Positions 33,446 to 42,395 of a stretch of DNA of 64,000 bases are shown here, piece after piece. The position numbers were made by a program, and so were the translations under genes. Position 1 is the stretch's first letter. Each line of letters opens with the position of its first letter. This DNA comes from an uncultured Oscillospiraceae bacterium (GTDB taxonomy: Bacteria > Bacillota > Clostridia > Oscillospirales > Oscillospiraceae), in NCBI GenBank assembly GCA_958423465.1, contig CATZRD010000004.1, positions 1-64,000 of the forward strand, written 5' to 3'. Below the pieces are notes generated by a model. The model was not told where the DNA came from. It worked only from the letters and a program-made list of their open reading frames with translations, and ran no database searches.

Positions 33446-35431
33446 ATGGATACATTGGATTTCCTCCCCGTCAGCCGGGCGGACATGGAGGACAGGGGCT
33501 GGTGGTACTACGACTTTCTGGTGGTCACCGCCGACGCCTATATCGACCACCCCAGCTTCGGCACCGCCATCATCGCCCGGGTGCTGGAGGACGAGGGCTT
33601 CCGGGTGGCGGTGCTGGCCCAGCCGGACTGGCACAGCGCCGGCGCCTTCCGGGCCATGGGAAAGCCCCGGTACGCCGTGATGATCGGCGGCGGCAACATC
33701 GACTCCATGGTGGCCCACTACACCGCCGCCAAAAAGCGCCGCTCCAGCGACGCCTACAGCCCCGGGAACAAAATGGGCCTGCGGCCGGACCGGCCCACCA
33801 TCGTCTACGCCAACCGGGCCAGGGAGGCCTTTCCCGGCACGCCCATCGTCATCGGCGGGCTGGAGGCCAGCCTCCGCCGCTTTGCCCACTACGACTACTG
33901 GGACGACAAGGTCCGCCGGTCCATCCTCTTCGACGCCCAGGCGGACCTGCTGGTCTACGGCATGGGGGAGCGGGCCACCCGCCAGATCGCCCGGCGGCTG
34001 AGCCATGGGGAGCCGGTGAGCGCCCTCACGGATATCCGGGGCACCGCCTTCGCCGGCAGGCGGGAGGACTGCGCCTTCCCGGCGGTGGAGCTGCCCTCCT
34101 TCGAGGCCAATGTGGCCAGCAAGCGGGACTACGCCCTGGCCACCAGGATCGAGAACGAGGAGCACGACCCCATCCGGGGCAAGGCGCTGCTCCAGCCCCA
34201 CGGGGACAGGCTCCTCATCGTGAACCCGCCCCAGATGCCTCTGGACCGGCAGGAGCTGGACCGGGTCTATGAGCTGCCCTACGCCCGGGAGATCCACCCC
34301 ATGTACGACAGCCAGGGGGGCGTGGCCGCCATCGAGGAGGTCCGCTTCTCTGTGGCCCACAACCGGGGCTGCTTCGGCGGGTGCAACTTCTGCTCCCTGG
34401 CCTTCCACCAGGGGCGGATGATCACCTCCCGCAGCCATGAGAGCGTCCTCCGGGAGGTGGAGGGCTTTACCCATGACCCCAAGTTCAAGGGCTATGTCCA
34501 CGATGTGGGCGGCCCCTCCGCCAACTTCCGCCACCCCTCCTGCAAGCAGCAGCTCAAAAACGGCATGTGCAGGAACCGGTCCTGTCTGGCCCCCACCCCC
34601 TGCAAGAACCTGGACCCGGACCACAGCGACTATCTGGCCCTGCTGCGGAAGGTCCGGGCGGTGCCCGGGGTGAAAAAGGTGTTCATCCGCAGCGGAATCC
34701 GCTACGACTATATGCTCTGCGAGAAAAACAGCGAGTTTTTCTCGGACCTGGTGAAGTACCACATCTCCGGTCAGCTGAAGGTGGCCCCGGAACACTGTTC
34801 CGCCCGGGTGCTGGACTACATGGGCAAGCCCCACTTCGACGTGTACGAGCGGTTCAAGGAGAAATATGAGCGGCTGAACCGGCGCTGCGGTCTGGAGCAG
34901 TACCTGGTGCCCTACCTCATGAGCAGCCACCCGGGCTGCACCCTGAACGACGCGGTGGACCTGGCGGTGTTTTTGAACAGAACGGGCCGCCAGCCGGAGC
35001 AGGTCCAGGACTTCTATCCCACCCCCGGCACCATCTCCACCTGCATGTGGTACACGGAGATCGACCCCAGGACCATGGAGCCGGTGTATGTGGCCAAAAG
35101 CCCCCACGACAAGGCCCTCCAGCGCGCGCTTTTGCAGTGGAAGCGCCCGGAGATGCGCCGGCTGGTGACGGAGGCCCTCCACAAGGCGGGGCGGGAGGAC
35201 CTCATCGGCTATGGAAAGGACTGCCTTATCCGCCCCCTCCACAGCGGGGAAGGGCGGGAGGATGGCCGGTCCCCTTCCGGAAAGCCGGACCGCTCCCGGA
35301 AGGGGGGCCGCCCGCAGACGGCGGGCCGTCCCGGCGGCGGGAAGCCTTCGTCCAGGCCGCGGCCCGCTCCGGACAAAAAACGCTCCGCCGGCGGAAAGGA
35401 GCCGAAGGGGCGGGGCGGCCGGCGGGGCTGA
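33446..35431 (+). CDS. YgiQ-family (UPF0313) radical SAM protein
   Basis: A 661-aa protein. The N-terminal ~290 residues are the YgiQ-specific cobalamin-binding-like region (MIGGGNIDSMVAHYTA). The radical SAM core follows with NRGCFGGCNFCS (CxxxCxxC) near residue 310, and YDYM, VAPEHCS and FYPTPGT further on. The last ~60 residues are a basic Lys/Arg/Gly/Pro-rich tail. The family is widespread in anaerobes but its reaction is not established to my knowledge. AAAAGGAG precedes the ATG. Confidence 0.92.
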   Translation: MDTLDFLPVSRADMEDRGWWYYDFLVVTADAYIDHPSFGTAIIARVLEDEGFRVAVLAQPDWHSAGAFRAMGKPRYAVMIGGGNIDSMVAHYTAAKKRRSSDAYSPGNKMGLRPDRPTIVYANRAREAFPGTPIVIGGLEASLRRFAHYDYWDDKVRRSILFDAQADLLVYGMGERATRQIARRLSHGEPVSALTDIRGTAFAGRREDCAFPAVELPSFEANVASKRDYALATRIENEEHDPIRGKALLQPHGDRLLIVNPPQMPLDRQELDRVYELPYAREIHPMYDSQGGVAAIEEVRFSVAHNRGCFGGCNFCSLAFHQGRMITSRSHESVLREVEGFTHDPKFKGYVHDVGGPSANFRHPSCKQQLKNGMCRNRSCLAPTPCKNLDPDHSDYLALLRKVRAVPGVKKVFIRSGIRYDYMLCEKNSEFFSDLVKYHISGQLKVAPEHCSARVLDYMGKPHFDVYERFKEKYERLNRRCGLEQYLVPYLMSSHPGCTLNDAVDLAVFLNRTGRQPEQVQDFYPTPGTISTCMWYTEIDPRTMEPVYVAKSPHDKALQRALLQWKRPEMRRLVTEALHKAGREDLIGYGKDCLIRPLHSGEGREDGRSPSGKPDRSRKGGRPQTAGRPGGGKPSSRPRPAPDKKRSAGGKEPKGRGGRRG

Positions 35432-35487
35432 CAGCCCCGGACCTCTCCGCCGGAATCGTTAAAAAAGCATGAACTTTCCCGAAAAGC

Positions 35488-35519
35488 GCCTCTGCCGCCC
35501 TTGCGGCAGGGGGCTTTTT
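35488..35519 (+). terminator. Terminator after the YgiQ gene
   Basis: A G+C-rich stem (about 35488-35500 with 35503-35513, CCTT loop) followed by CTTTTTG. Confidence 0.7.
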
Positions 35520-35529
35520 GTGATATATT
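35501..35529 (+). promoter_or_regulatory. Promoter of the DEAD-box helicase gene
   Basis: TTGCGG (35501-35506) and TATATT (35524-35529) are 17 bases apart. The -35 falls within the preceding terminator hairpin. A leader of about 70 bases precedes the ATG. Confidence 0.5.
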
Positions 35530-35603
35530 ATAAAAGTTGTGAAACAATTTACGGGAAGATACAGGTTTTCCCTGAAGATCATCAGGAATATGAGGTTATG
35601 ACT

Positions 35604-36767
35604 ATGGAAATCACACAAGGCGTTCGGTTCGACAGCCTGGGCCTGTCCCCGGAGCTGCTCCACGCGCTGGAAAAGAAGAACTACGAGATGTCAACGCCGG
35701 TCCAGGCCGGGTGCATCCCCCCCATGATGGACTGGCAGGACGTGACCGCCAAGGCCCCCACCGGCACCGGCAAGACCTTTGCCTTCGGCATCCCCATCGT
35801 GGAGCATATCGACCCGGACAGCGACCAGGTCCAGGCGGTGATTCTGGCCCCCACCCGGGAGCTGGCCCTGCAGATCACCGGGGAGATGCGGGATCTGGCC
35901 CAGTTCAAGCCCGGCATCCGGCTGGTGTGCCTCTACGGCGGACAGCCAATTGGCAAGCAGATCGACACGCTGAAGAAGAAACCCCAGATCGTGGTGGCCA
36001 CCCCGGGCCGCCTGGGGGACCACCTGAAGCGGCGCACCGTCCGCATCGACCGGGTCCAGACCGTGATACTGGACGAGGCGGACCGGATGCTGGACATGGG
36101 CTTCATCCACGAGGTGACCCGAATCCTGGACCAGATGAAGAACCGGAAGAATCTGGGCCTCTTCTCCGCCACCATCAGCCGGGAGGTCATGGACATCGCC
36201 TGGGTGTACCAGCGGGACCCGGTGGAGATCACCGTCCGGGCCGTGGAGGAGAACAAGCCGGACATCCTCCAGTACCGGCTGGACGCCAATATGAGCGAGA
36301 AGGTGGATCTGGTCAAGCGCATCCTGGATCTGGAGGGCTATGACCGGGTGATGATCTTCTGCAACACCAAGGGCAATACCGAGCGGGTGGCCAAGCTCCT
36401 GCAGATGCGGGGGGTGGATGCCCAGTGCATCCACGGGGACATTCCCCAGGACAAGCGGGAGAAGGTCATGAAGCAGTTCCGGGACGGGAACCTCCGGGTG
36501 TTCGTGGCCACGGACGTGGCCGCCCGGGGAATCGACGTGGACGACGTGGACGCGGTCATTAACTACGACGTGCCCGACGAGAACGAGTACTATATCCACC
36601 GCATCGGCCGTACCGGCCGGGCCAAGCGCCGGGGCGCGGCCTACACCCTGGTGTCTGACTACCCCGGTCTGGTGCGGCTGGGGAACATCGCCAAGCACAC
36701 CGGCAACACCATCACCCATGTGGCCTTTGACGACGCCGGCCGGCTGACGCCGGTCCAGGACAAGTGA
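35604..36767 (+). CDS. DEAD-box RNA helicase
   Basis: A 387-aa ATP-dependent RNA helicase, the two-RecA-domain core with almost no C-terminal extension. Motifs in order: Q motif (FDSLGLSPEL...TPVQ), motif I APTGTGKT, Ia PTREL, II DEAD, III SAT, then FCNTKG, VATDVAARGID and the motif VI HRIGRTGRAKRRG. It likely remodels mRNA or rRNA. I chose the ATG at 35604 because GAGG is 8 bases upstream; the ATG at 35598 is too close. Confidence 0.94.
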   Translation: MEITQGVRFDSLGLSPELLHALEKKNYEMSTPVQAGCIPPMMDWQDVTAKAPTGTGKTFAFGIPIVEHIDPDSDQVQAVILAPTRELALQITGEMRDLAQFKPGIRLVCLYGGQPIGKQIDTLKKKPQIVVATPGRLGDHLKRRTVRIDRVQTVILDEADRMLDMGFIHEVTRILDQMKNRKNLGLFSATISREVMDIAWVYQRDPVEITVRAVEENKPDILQYRLDANMSEKVDLVKRILDLEGYDRVMIFCNTKGNTERVAKLLQMRGVDAQCIHGDIPQDKREKVMKQFRDGNLRVFVATDVAARGIDVDDVDAVINYDVPDENEYYIHRIGRTGRAKRRGAAYTLVSDYPGLVRLGNIAKHTGNTITHVAFDDAGRLTPVQDK

Positions 36768-36796
36768 CCCGCCCTGCCCGGCGAAGGAGGAGCCCT

Positions 36797-38545
36797 ATGC
36801 GAAAACGACTGGCCGCCCTTCTGGCGGTCCTATTGACAGCTTCCCTGTGCCTGGCCGCCTGCGGGACGGAGGAGGACGGCGGCGGCGGGGAGGAGGAGCT
36901 GGTCCTGACGGCGGCGCTCCCTGACGGGGAGCGGGAGGATTTCCTCCGCCGCCACCTGTACGAAAATCTCATGCGCTGGGTGGACGACGGCGACGGCTTC
37001 GCCGTGCTGGCCCCCGGCCAGGCGGAGAGCTGCACCGTGGAGACCGACTATACCGGCCTTGCCACCTATACCTTTACTCTCCGGGCCAATGCCGTCTGGT
37101 CCGACGGCCAGGCCGTCACCGCGGGGCAGTTCGCTGACGCCTGGCGGCGGCTGGCGGACCCGGCCAGCGCCCTGCCGGGGGGTGCGCTGATGGAGCAGAT
37201 CGGCGGCTGGGACCAGGTCCAGGAGACCGGGGACACGGGCCTTTTGGCGGTGTCCGCCCCGGATGACCGGACCCTGGTGGTGACGCTGTCCGGGGACAGC
37301 GCCTATTTTCTGGAGACGGTGTGCGCCGGCCCTGATACGGTCCCCGTCCGGTCCGACCTGCTCTCCGGCGGGACCATGACCGGCACGGTGACCAACGGCC
37401 CCTATGTGCTGGCGGAGGCCGGCGGCGACACGCTGCGCCGCAGCGAGACCTACTACGACGCCGCCTCCGTGTCTCCGGCGGAGCTGAAGCTGCTGCCGGC
37501 CGGAAATGGGGCGGAGGCGGACTTCTCCGCCGCCCTGACGGAGGAGGAGCTGGCGGCCCTGGCCGCTGACCCGGACTGGACCCCGGAGCCGGTGACGGCG
37601 GTGTACGCCGCGGTGCTGAACACCGCCGAGGCGCCCTTTGACGATCCCGCCGTCCGCCGGGCTTTTCTGCTGGCGGTGGACGAAGAAGCCCTGACGGCGG
37701 CGCTGGGAGACAGCCTGCCGCGGGCCGCCGAGGGGCTGGTCCCTTGGGGCGTGGGGGACCATTGGCAGCCGGAGGATGCCGGCGAAAGCGGGACCGGCCA
37801 GGACGAGGAGCCTGCCATTCCGGACCCCGGGGCCGCCCAGGCGCCGGAGACGGCCCCGGAGCGCTGGGACTTCCGGGCCCACAGCCGGGAGCTGGTGACG
37901 GTCCCCGCCCCCGGCGACTATGCCGCCGCCTGCGCCGAGGCCCGGTCGCTGCTGGCCCAGGCGGGCTATGAAAACGGCAGGGGCCTCCCGGAGATTTGGT
38001 ACGTCTATGTGCCCGGGGAGAACGCCGAGGCGGCGGCCCAGGCTTTGCGGACCATGTGGAAGGAGCAGCTGGGGGCGGAGGTGCGCCTGACGCCCCTGTC
38101 TCAAGAGGAGTACGACGCCCTGCTGTACCCCGCCGGGGACCCGGAGAGCGCCGATCCGGCGGACGCCGGCGAGGACGCCGGCGGGGAGGAGGCGGCCCCC
38201 GCTTTCCATGTGGCTGCCCGGCTGCTGACCGCCCCGGCGCCCGACGCCTGCTTCTACCTGGAGCCCTTCATCAGCCAGGACGCCCGGAACGCCGGCGGCT
38301 ACGCCAGCGACGCCTTCGATATCCTGATGGCGTCGGCGGCGGCGGCCATCTCTCCCGACGCCTGGAGCGCCCGGGACGCCTATCTCCATGACGCGGAGGC
38401 GATCCTGCTCTCCGACGCGGCTGTGATCCCCCTGTACTGCCAGGGAGACGCTTACCGCCTGGCGGAGGGGCTGGAGGGGCTGTACCGCGGCCCCGACGGC
38501 TGCTGGTATCTGTCCGCCGTCCGGCGGACGGCCGCCGCCGGCTGA
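36797..38545 (+). CDS. OppA-like peptide-binding lipoprotein, orphan
   Basis: A 582-aa extracellular solute-binding protein of family 5 (oligopeptide class). The signal peptide ends in a lipobox (SLCLAAC). Family features are YTFTLRANAVWSDGQAVTAGQF near residue 90 and NGPYVLAEAGGD. Two acidic Glu/Asp/Ala/Pro-rich insertions (near residues 325-355 and 445-475) are low-complexity. No Opp permease or ATPase is nearby, so it must share another transporter or act as a receptor. GAAGGAGGAG precedes the ATG at 36797, 30 bases after the helicase stop. Confidence 0.88.
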   Translation: MRKRLAALLAVLLTASLCLAACGTEEDGGGGEEELVLTAALPDGEREDFLRRHLYENLMRWVDDGDGFAVLAPGQAESCTVETDYTGLATYTFTLRANAVWSDGQAVTAGQFADAWRRLADPASALPGGALMEQIGGWDQVQETGDTGLLAVSAPDDRTLVVTLSGDSAYFLETVCAGPDTVPVRSDLLSGGTMTGTVTNGPYVLAEAGGDTLRRSETYYDAASVSPAELKLLPAGNGAEADFSAALTEEELAALAADPDWTPEPVTAVYAAVLNTAEAPFDDPAVRRAFLLAVDEEALTAALGDSLPRAAEGLVPWGVGDHWQPEDAGESGTGQDEEPAIPDPGAAQAPETAPERWDFRAHSRELVTVPAPGDYAAACAEARSLLAQAGYENGRGLPEIWYVYVPGENAEAAAQALRTMWKEQLGAEVRLTPLSQEEYDALLYPAGDPESADPADAGEDAGGEEAAPAFHVAARLLTAPAPDACFYLEPFISQDARNAGGYASDAFDILMASAAAAISPDAWSARDAYLHDAEAILLSDAAVIPLYCQGDAYRLAEGLEGLYRGPDGCWYLSAVRRTAAAG

Positions 38546-38606
38546 GGCCCCGCCGGGAAAATCCGGGAGGCCGTCGCATTTGCAACAGGAACCCCGGCGG
38601 CTTCTC

Positions 38607-38615
38607 TGGTATACT
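38607..38615 (+). promoter_or_regulatory. Extended -10 of the CO dehydrogenase operon
   Basis: TGGTATACT (38607-38615) is an extended -10; no -35 at proper spacing is seen. TTGCAA lies 24 bases upstream, too far. Activator control is possible. Confidence 0.45.
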
Positions 38616-38667
38616 GACAGCAAAGCAAATCGGATCATTCATACTGTATTGCGAGGAGGACATACCT

Positions 38668-40557
38668 ATGAACGGATGTGAAGGCTGCTTCAGCCGCAAC
38701 ACCTGCCCCAGCGCCGATAAGCCCATGGAGGAATATATCCGCCGCCTGCCCATGGAGACCGCCCACCACCGGGTGCCCACCCAGGCCACCAAGTGCGGCT
38801 TCGGCCTCCAGGGGGTGTGCTGCCGCCTGTGCGCCAACGGACCCTGCCGGGTCACTCCCGACGCCCCCCGGGGCATCTGCGGGGCTGACGCCGATACCAT
38901 CGTGGCCCGGAACTTCCTTCGGATGGTGGCCGCCGGCTCCGGCTGCTACATCCACATCGTGGAGAACACCGCCCGTCAGCTCCGGGACACCGGCGTCCAC
39001 CACGGGAAGATCCGCAGCGAGAAGGCTCTGGACCACCTGTGCGAGCTGTTCGGCGTCGAAGGCGGGGACAAGTGGGAGCGGTGCGCCAAGGTGGCGGACA
39101 TGGTCCTCAGCGACCTGTACCGCCCGGAGTACGAGCAGATGGAGCTGGTGGAAAAGCTGGCCTACGGCCCCCGGCTGGCCCGGTGGAAGGAGCTGGGCAT
39201 CCTGCCCGGCGGCGCCAAGGGCGAGGTGTTCAACAACGTGGTAAAGACCTCCACCAACCTCTCCTCGGACCCCATGGAGATGATGGTCTCCTGCCTGCGG
39301 CTGGGCGTCTCCACCGGCGTGTACGGCCTGATGCTCACCAATCTCTTAAACGACGTGGTGCTGGGGGACCCGGTGATCCGCTCCGCCCCCGTGGGCATGA
39401 ACGTCATCGACCCCGATTACATCAACATCCTCATCACTGGCCACCAGCACTCCCTCTTCACCTACATCCAGGACCGGCTCACCGACGAGGACGTGGTGGC
39501 CCGGGCCAGGGCCGCGGGGGCCAAGGGCTTCAAGCTGGTGGGCTGCACCTGCGTGGGCCAGGACCTCCAGCTCAGGGGCGCCCACTATACGGAGATCTTC
39601 GACGGCCACGCGGGGAACAACTACATCTCCGAGGCGGTGCTGGCCTCCGGCGCCATCGACGCGGTGCTCAGCGAGTTCAACTGCACCCTGCCGGGCATCG
39701 AGCCTATCTGCGAGGAGCTGAAGATCCGCCAGATCTGCCTGGACGTGGTGGCCAAGAAGGCCAACGCCGATCTCATCCCCTACCGCTACGAGACCCGGGA
39801 GGCCGACGGCGAGCGGATCATCACCGAGATCATCGAGGCCTATACCCAGCGCCGGGGCAAGGTGCCCATGAACCTCTTCCCCGACCACGGCAACAAGAAC
39901 ACCCTCACCGGCGTCAGCGAGGGCAGCCTCAAGGACTTTTTGGGCGGCAGCTGGAAGCCTCTCATTGACCTCATCGTCTCCGGGAAGATCCGGGGCCTGG
40001 CCGGGGTGGTGGGCTGCTCCAGCGTGGCCTACGGCCACGACACCCTCACCGTGGAGCTGACCAAAGAGCTCATCGCCAAGGACATCCTGGTGCTCACCGC
40101 CGGATGCTCCTCCGGCGGCCTGGAGAACGTGGGTCTCATGACCCCCGAGGCCGCGGAGCTGGCCGGTCCCGGCCTGAAGGCCGTGTGCCGGGAGCTGGGA
40201 ATCCCCCCGGTCCTGAACTTCGGTCCCTGCCTGGCCATCGGCCGTCTGGAGATCGTGGCCACGGAGCTGGCCAAGGAGCTGGGCGTGGATCTGCCCCAGC
40301 TGCCTCTGGTCCTCTCCGCCGCCCAGTGGCTGGAGGAGCAGGCGGTGGCCGACGGCGCTTTCGGTCTGGCCCTGGGCCTGCCCCTGCACCTGGGGGTGCC
40401 GCCCTTCATGACCGGCAGCAAGCTGGTGACAAAAGTCCTCACCGAGGATATGGCGGGCCTCACCGGCGGACGGGTCATCGTGGACCCCAGCGGCGTCTCC
40501 GCCGCCAACACTCTGGCCGCCATCATCGAGGAGAAGCGCAGCGCCCTGCATATTTGA
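38668..40557 (+). CDS. cooS: Anaerobic Ni-CO dehydrogenase catalytic subunit
   Basis: A 629-aa Ni-Fe CO dehydrogenase, which interconverts CO and CO2. N-terminal cluster cysteines are C43, C51, C52, C55, C60 and C71 in the family spacing. C-cluster ligands are recognisable as H259 (ITGHQH), C293/C295 (GCTCVGQD), C339 (EFNC), C450 (VVGCSS), C480 (TAGCSS) and C521 (FGPCLA). Against my memory of characterised enzymes, the proton-relay histidine ladder after residue 90 is largely missing, and the catalytic lysine is replaced by Gln558 (LEEQAV). It is thus a divergent member whose activity may differ. No acetyl-CoA synthase or CooC is in the window. Confidence 0.92.
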   Translation: MNGCEGCFSRNTCPSADKPMEEYIRRLPMETAHHRVPTQATKCGFGLQGVCCRLCANGPCRVTPDAPRGICGADADTIVARNFLRMVAAGSGCYIHIVENTARQLRDTGVHHGKIRSEKALDHLCELFGVEGGDKWERCAKVADMVLSDLYRPEYEQMELVEKLAYGPRLARWKELGILPGGAKGEVFNNVVKTSTNLSSDPMEMMVSCLRLGVSTGVYGLMLTNLLNDVVLGDPVIRSAPVGMNVIDPDYINILITGHQHSLFTYIQDRLTDEDVVARARAAGAKGFKLVGCTCVGQDLQLRGAHYTEIFDGHAGNNYISEAVLASGAIDAVLSEFNCTLPGIEPICEELKIRQICLDVVAKKANADLIPYRYETREADGERIITEIIEAYTQRRGKVPMNLFPDHGNKNTLTGVSEGSLKDFLGGSWKPLIDLIVSGKIRGLAGVVGCSSVAYGHDTLTVELTKELIAKDILVLTAGCSSGGLENVGLMTPEAAELAGPGLKAVCRELGIPPVLNFGPCLAIGRLEIVATELAKELGVDLPQLPLVLSAAQWLEEQAVADGAFGLALGLPLHLGVPPFMTGSKLVTKVLTEDMAGLTGGRVIVDPSGVSAANTLAAIIEEKRSALHI

Positions 40558-40570
40558 GGAGGGACGCCCG

Positions 40571-41044
40571 ATGAAACGAATTTTTATTGATCCCGCCAAG
40601 TGCGACGGCTGCAAGAACTGCTCCGTGGCCTGCATGGCGGCCCACGCCGACATGACCCCCCGGAAGGGGAGCCTGGAGGAGCTGCGCGCCGCCGTCTACG
40701 CCCTGGACCTCACGGACCCGGCCAACCAGTCCCGCAACCGCATCATCGCCGACGGCCTGGGGGGCTACAAGCCCATCTTCTGCCGCCACTGCGACCTGCC
40801 GGACTGCGCCGGGGCCTGCATGAGCGGCGCTCTGGTGAAAAATATGGAAACCGGCCTGGTGGAGTATGACGCGGACAAATGCGCCGCATGCTATATGTGC
40901 GTCATGAACTGCCGCTACGGCGTGCCCGCTGTCTCCCCGGACCGGAAGCGCATGGTCAAGTGCGACTTCTGCGTCCACCTGGAGGAGGGGCCCGCCTGCG
41001 TCCGGGCCTGTCCCAAGGGCGCCATCGAAGTGAGAGAGGTGTGA
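40571..41044 (+). CDS. cooF: CooF-like four-cluster ferredoxin
   Basis: A 157-aa iron-sulfur protein with four cysteine groups (CDGCKNCSVAC, CRHCDLPDCAGAC, CAACYMCVMNC, CDFCVHLEEGPACVRAC), enough for four [4Fe-4S] clusters. It should carry electrons between CooS, encoded 13 bases upstream, and the flavin oxidoreductase, whose ATG lies 2 bases after its stop. GAGGAGGG precedes the ATG. The protein is soluble. Confidence 0.93.
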   Translation: MKRIFIDPAKCDGCKNCSVACMAAHADMTPRKGSLEELRAAVYALDLTDPANQSRNRIIADGLGGYKPIFCRHCDLPDCAGACMSGALVKNMETGLVEYDADKCAACYMCVMNCRYGVPAVSPDRKRMVKCDFCVHLEEGPACVRACPKGAIEVREV

Positions 41045-41046
41045 GC

Positions 41047-42276
41047 ATGGAACGATATGTCATCATCGGCGCCGGCGCGGCGGGGATCGCCGCCGCCCAG
41101 ACCCTGCGGGACTTCAGGCCCCAGGCGGTGATCACCGTCATCTCCACGGACGAGCACGTCCACTCCCGCTGCATGCTTCACAAGTACCTGGGCCATGAGC
41201 GGGACGTTCAGGGCATCAGCTTTGTTCCCGCCGGCTTCTTCGAGAAGCACGACATCGTCCATATCCCCTGCGAGACCGTGGACCGCGTTGACACCGAAAA
41301 CAAAACGGTCTACTTCGGCGAGGGCTTCTCCGCGCCCTACGACAAGCTGCTCATCGCCACCGGCGCGGGCTTCTTCATCCCGCCCATCCCCCACTTCCGG
41401 GAGGCCCCCAACGTCTTCGGCTTCCGGGACCTCAGCGACGCGCTGAAGATCGACGAGGCCTTCGGCCGGGGCAAGCGGGTCTTTATCGTTGGCTCCGGTC
41501 TGGTGGGTCTGGACGCCGCCTCCGCCCTGTGTGAGCGGGGGGCGGAGATCACCATTGCGGAGATGGCCCCCCGGGTCATGCCCCTCCAGACCGACGACTA
41601 CGCCGCCGGCGTGTACCAGCGGGCCTTTGAGGCCCACGGCTGCCGGTTCGCGCTGGGGGTGGGAGCCTCCGACGCGGTGGTGGACGGGGAGGGGAACATC
41701 ACCGAGGTGATCCTCTCCACCGGGGAGCGCGTCCCCTGCGACTTCGTCATCATGGCCGCCGGGGTCCGTCCCCGGATCCAGCTGGCCCAGGCCAGCGGCA
41801 TCGCCGCCGACCGGGGCATCACCGTGGACGACCATCTGCGGACCTCCGCCCCGGACGTGTACGCCGCCGGGGACTGCACGGGCCTGTCCGGCGTGTGGCC
41901 CGACGCCATGGCCCAGGGCAAGGCGGCGGCCCGGAACATGGCGGGGATCGACGAGGTCTACGAGAAGCCCTACCCCTTCAAGAACACCAGCAACTTCTTC
42001 GGCGTGACCATGCTGTCCGTGGGGCGGCTGGATCTCACCGAGGGGGCGGAGGTCCTGGTCCACAGGACCCCCAGGGAGTACAAAAAGGCCGTCATCCGGG
42101 ACGGGAAGCTCACCGGCTATCTCAGTCTGGGGGACATCTCCAACAGCGGACTGTACCTCCACCTGATCAAAAACGGCGTGGATCTCAGCGATAAGCTGGA
42201 CCGGGTGTTCCGCCTGACCTTCGCCGACTTCTACGGCATCAACGAGAAAAACGGAGAATACGTCTACAGCAAATGA
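41047..42276 (+). CDS. FAD-dependent NAD(P)H oxidoreductase
   Basis: A 409-aa pyridine nucleotide-disulfide-type flavoprotein, similar to NADH:rubredoxin/ferredoxin oxidoreductases. The FAD motif IIGAGAAGIAAA is at the N terminus, the NAD(P) motif IVGSGLVGLDAA near residue 150, and the second FAD motif VYAAGDCT near 275. No redox-active CxxC is seen. Placed in one transcription unit with CooS and CooF, it probably links CO/CO2 chemistry to the NAD(P)H pool. The chosen ATG (41047) is preceded by GAGAGGTG. Confidence 0.92.
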   Translation: MERYVIIGAGAAGIAAAQTLRDFRPQAVITVISTDEHVHSRCMLHKYLGHERDVQGISFVPAGFFEKHDIVHIPCETVDRVDTENKTVYFGEGFSAPYDKLLIATGAGFFIPPIPHFREAPNVFGFRDLSDALKIDEAFGRGKRVFIVGSGLVGLDAASALCERGAEITIAEMAPRVMPLQTDDYAAGVYQRAFEAHGCRFALGVGASDAVVDGEGNITEVILSTGERVPCDFVIMAAGVRPRIQLAQASGIAADRGITVDDHLRTSAPDVYAAGDCTGLSGVWPDAMAQGKAAARNMAGIDEVYEKPYPFKNTSNFFGVTMLSVGRLDLTEGAEVLVHRTPREYKKAVIRDGKLTGYLSLGDISNSGLYLHLIKNGVDLSDKLDRVFRLTFADFYGINEKNGEYVYSK

Positions 42277-42282
42277 GCTGAC

Positions 42283-42312
42283 AGGGGCCGGAGCGTGCGC
42301 TCCGGCCCCTTT
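42283..42312 (+). terminator. Terminator of the CO dehydrogenase operon
   Basis: A 12-bp perfect stem (42283-42294 with 42299-42310, GTGC loop); the T run is minimal (TT). Confidence 0.6.
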
Positions 42313-42327
42313 GCGGCAAAATGCCCC

Positions 42328-42356
42328 TTGCGGAGACAGCCCGCGCATGGTATGAT
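42328..42356 (+). promoter_or_regulatory. Promoter of the cupin-AraC gene
   Basis: TTGCGG (42328-42333) and TATGAT (42351-42356) are 17 bases apart, 40 bases before the ATG. Confidence 0.6.
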
Positions 42357-42395
42357 GGGCGTATCAGGAAAAATCATGCGAAAGGTGGCGGGGCT

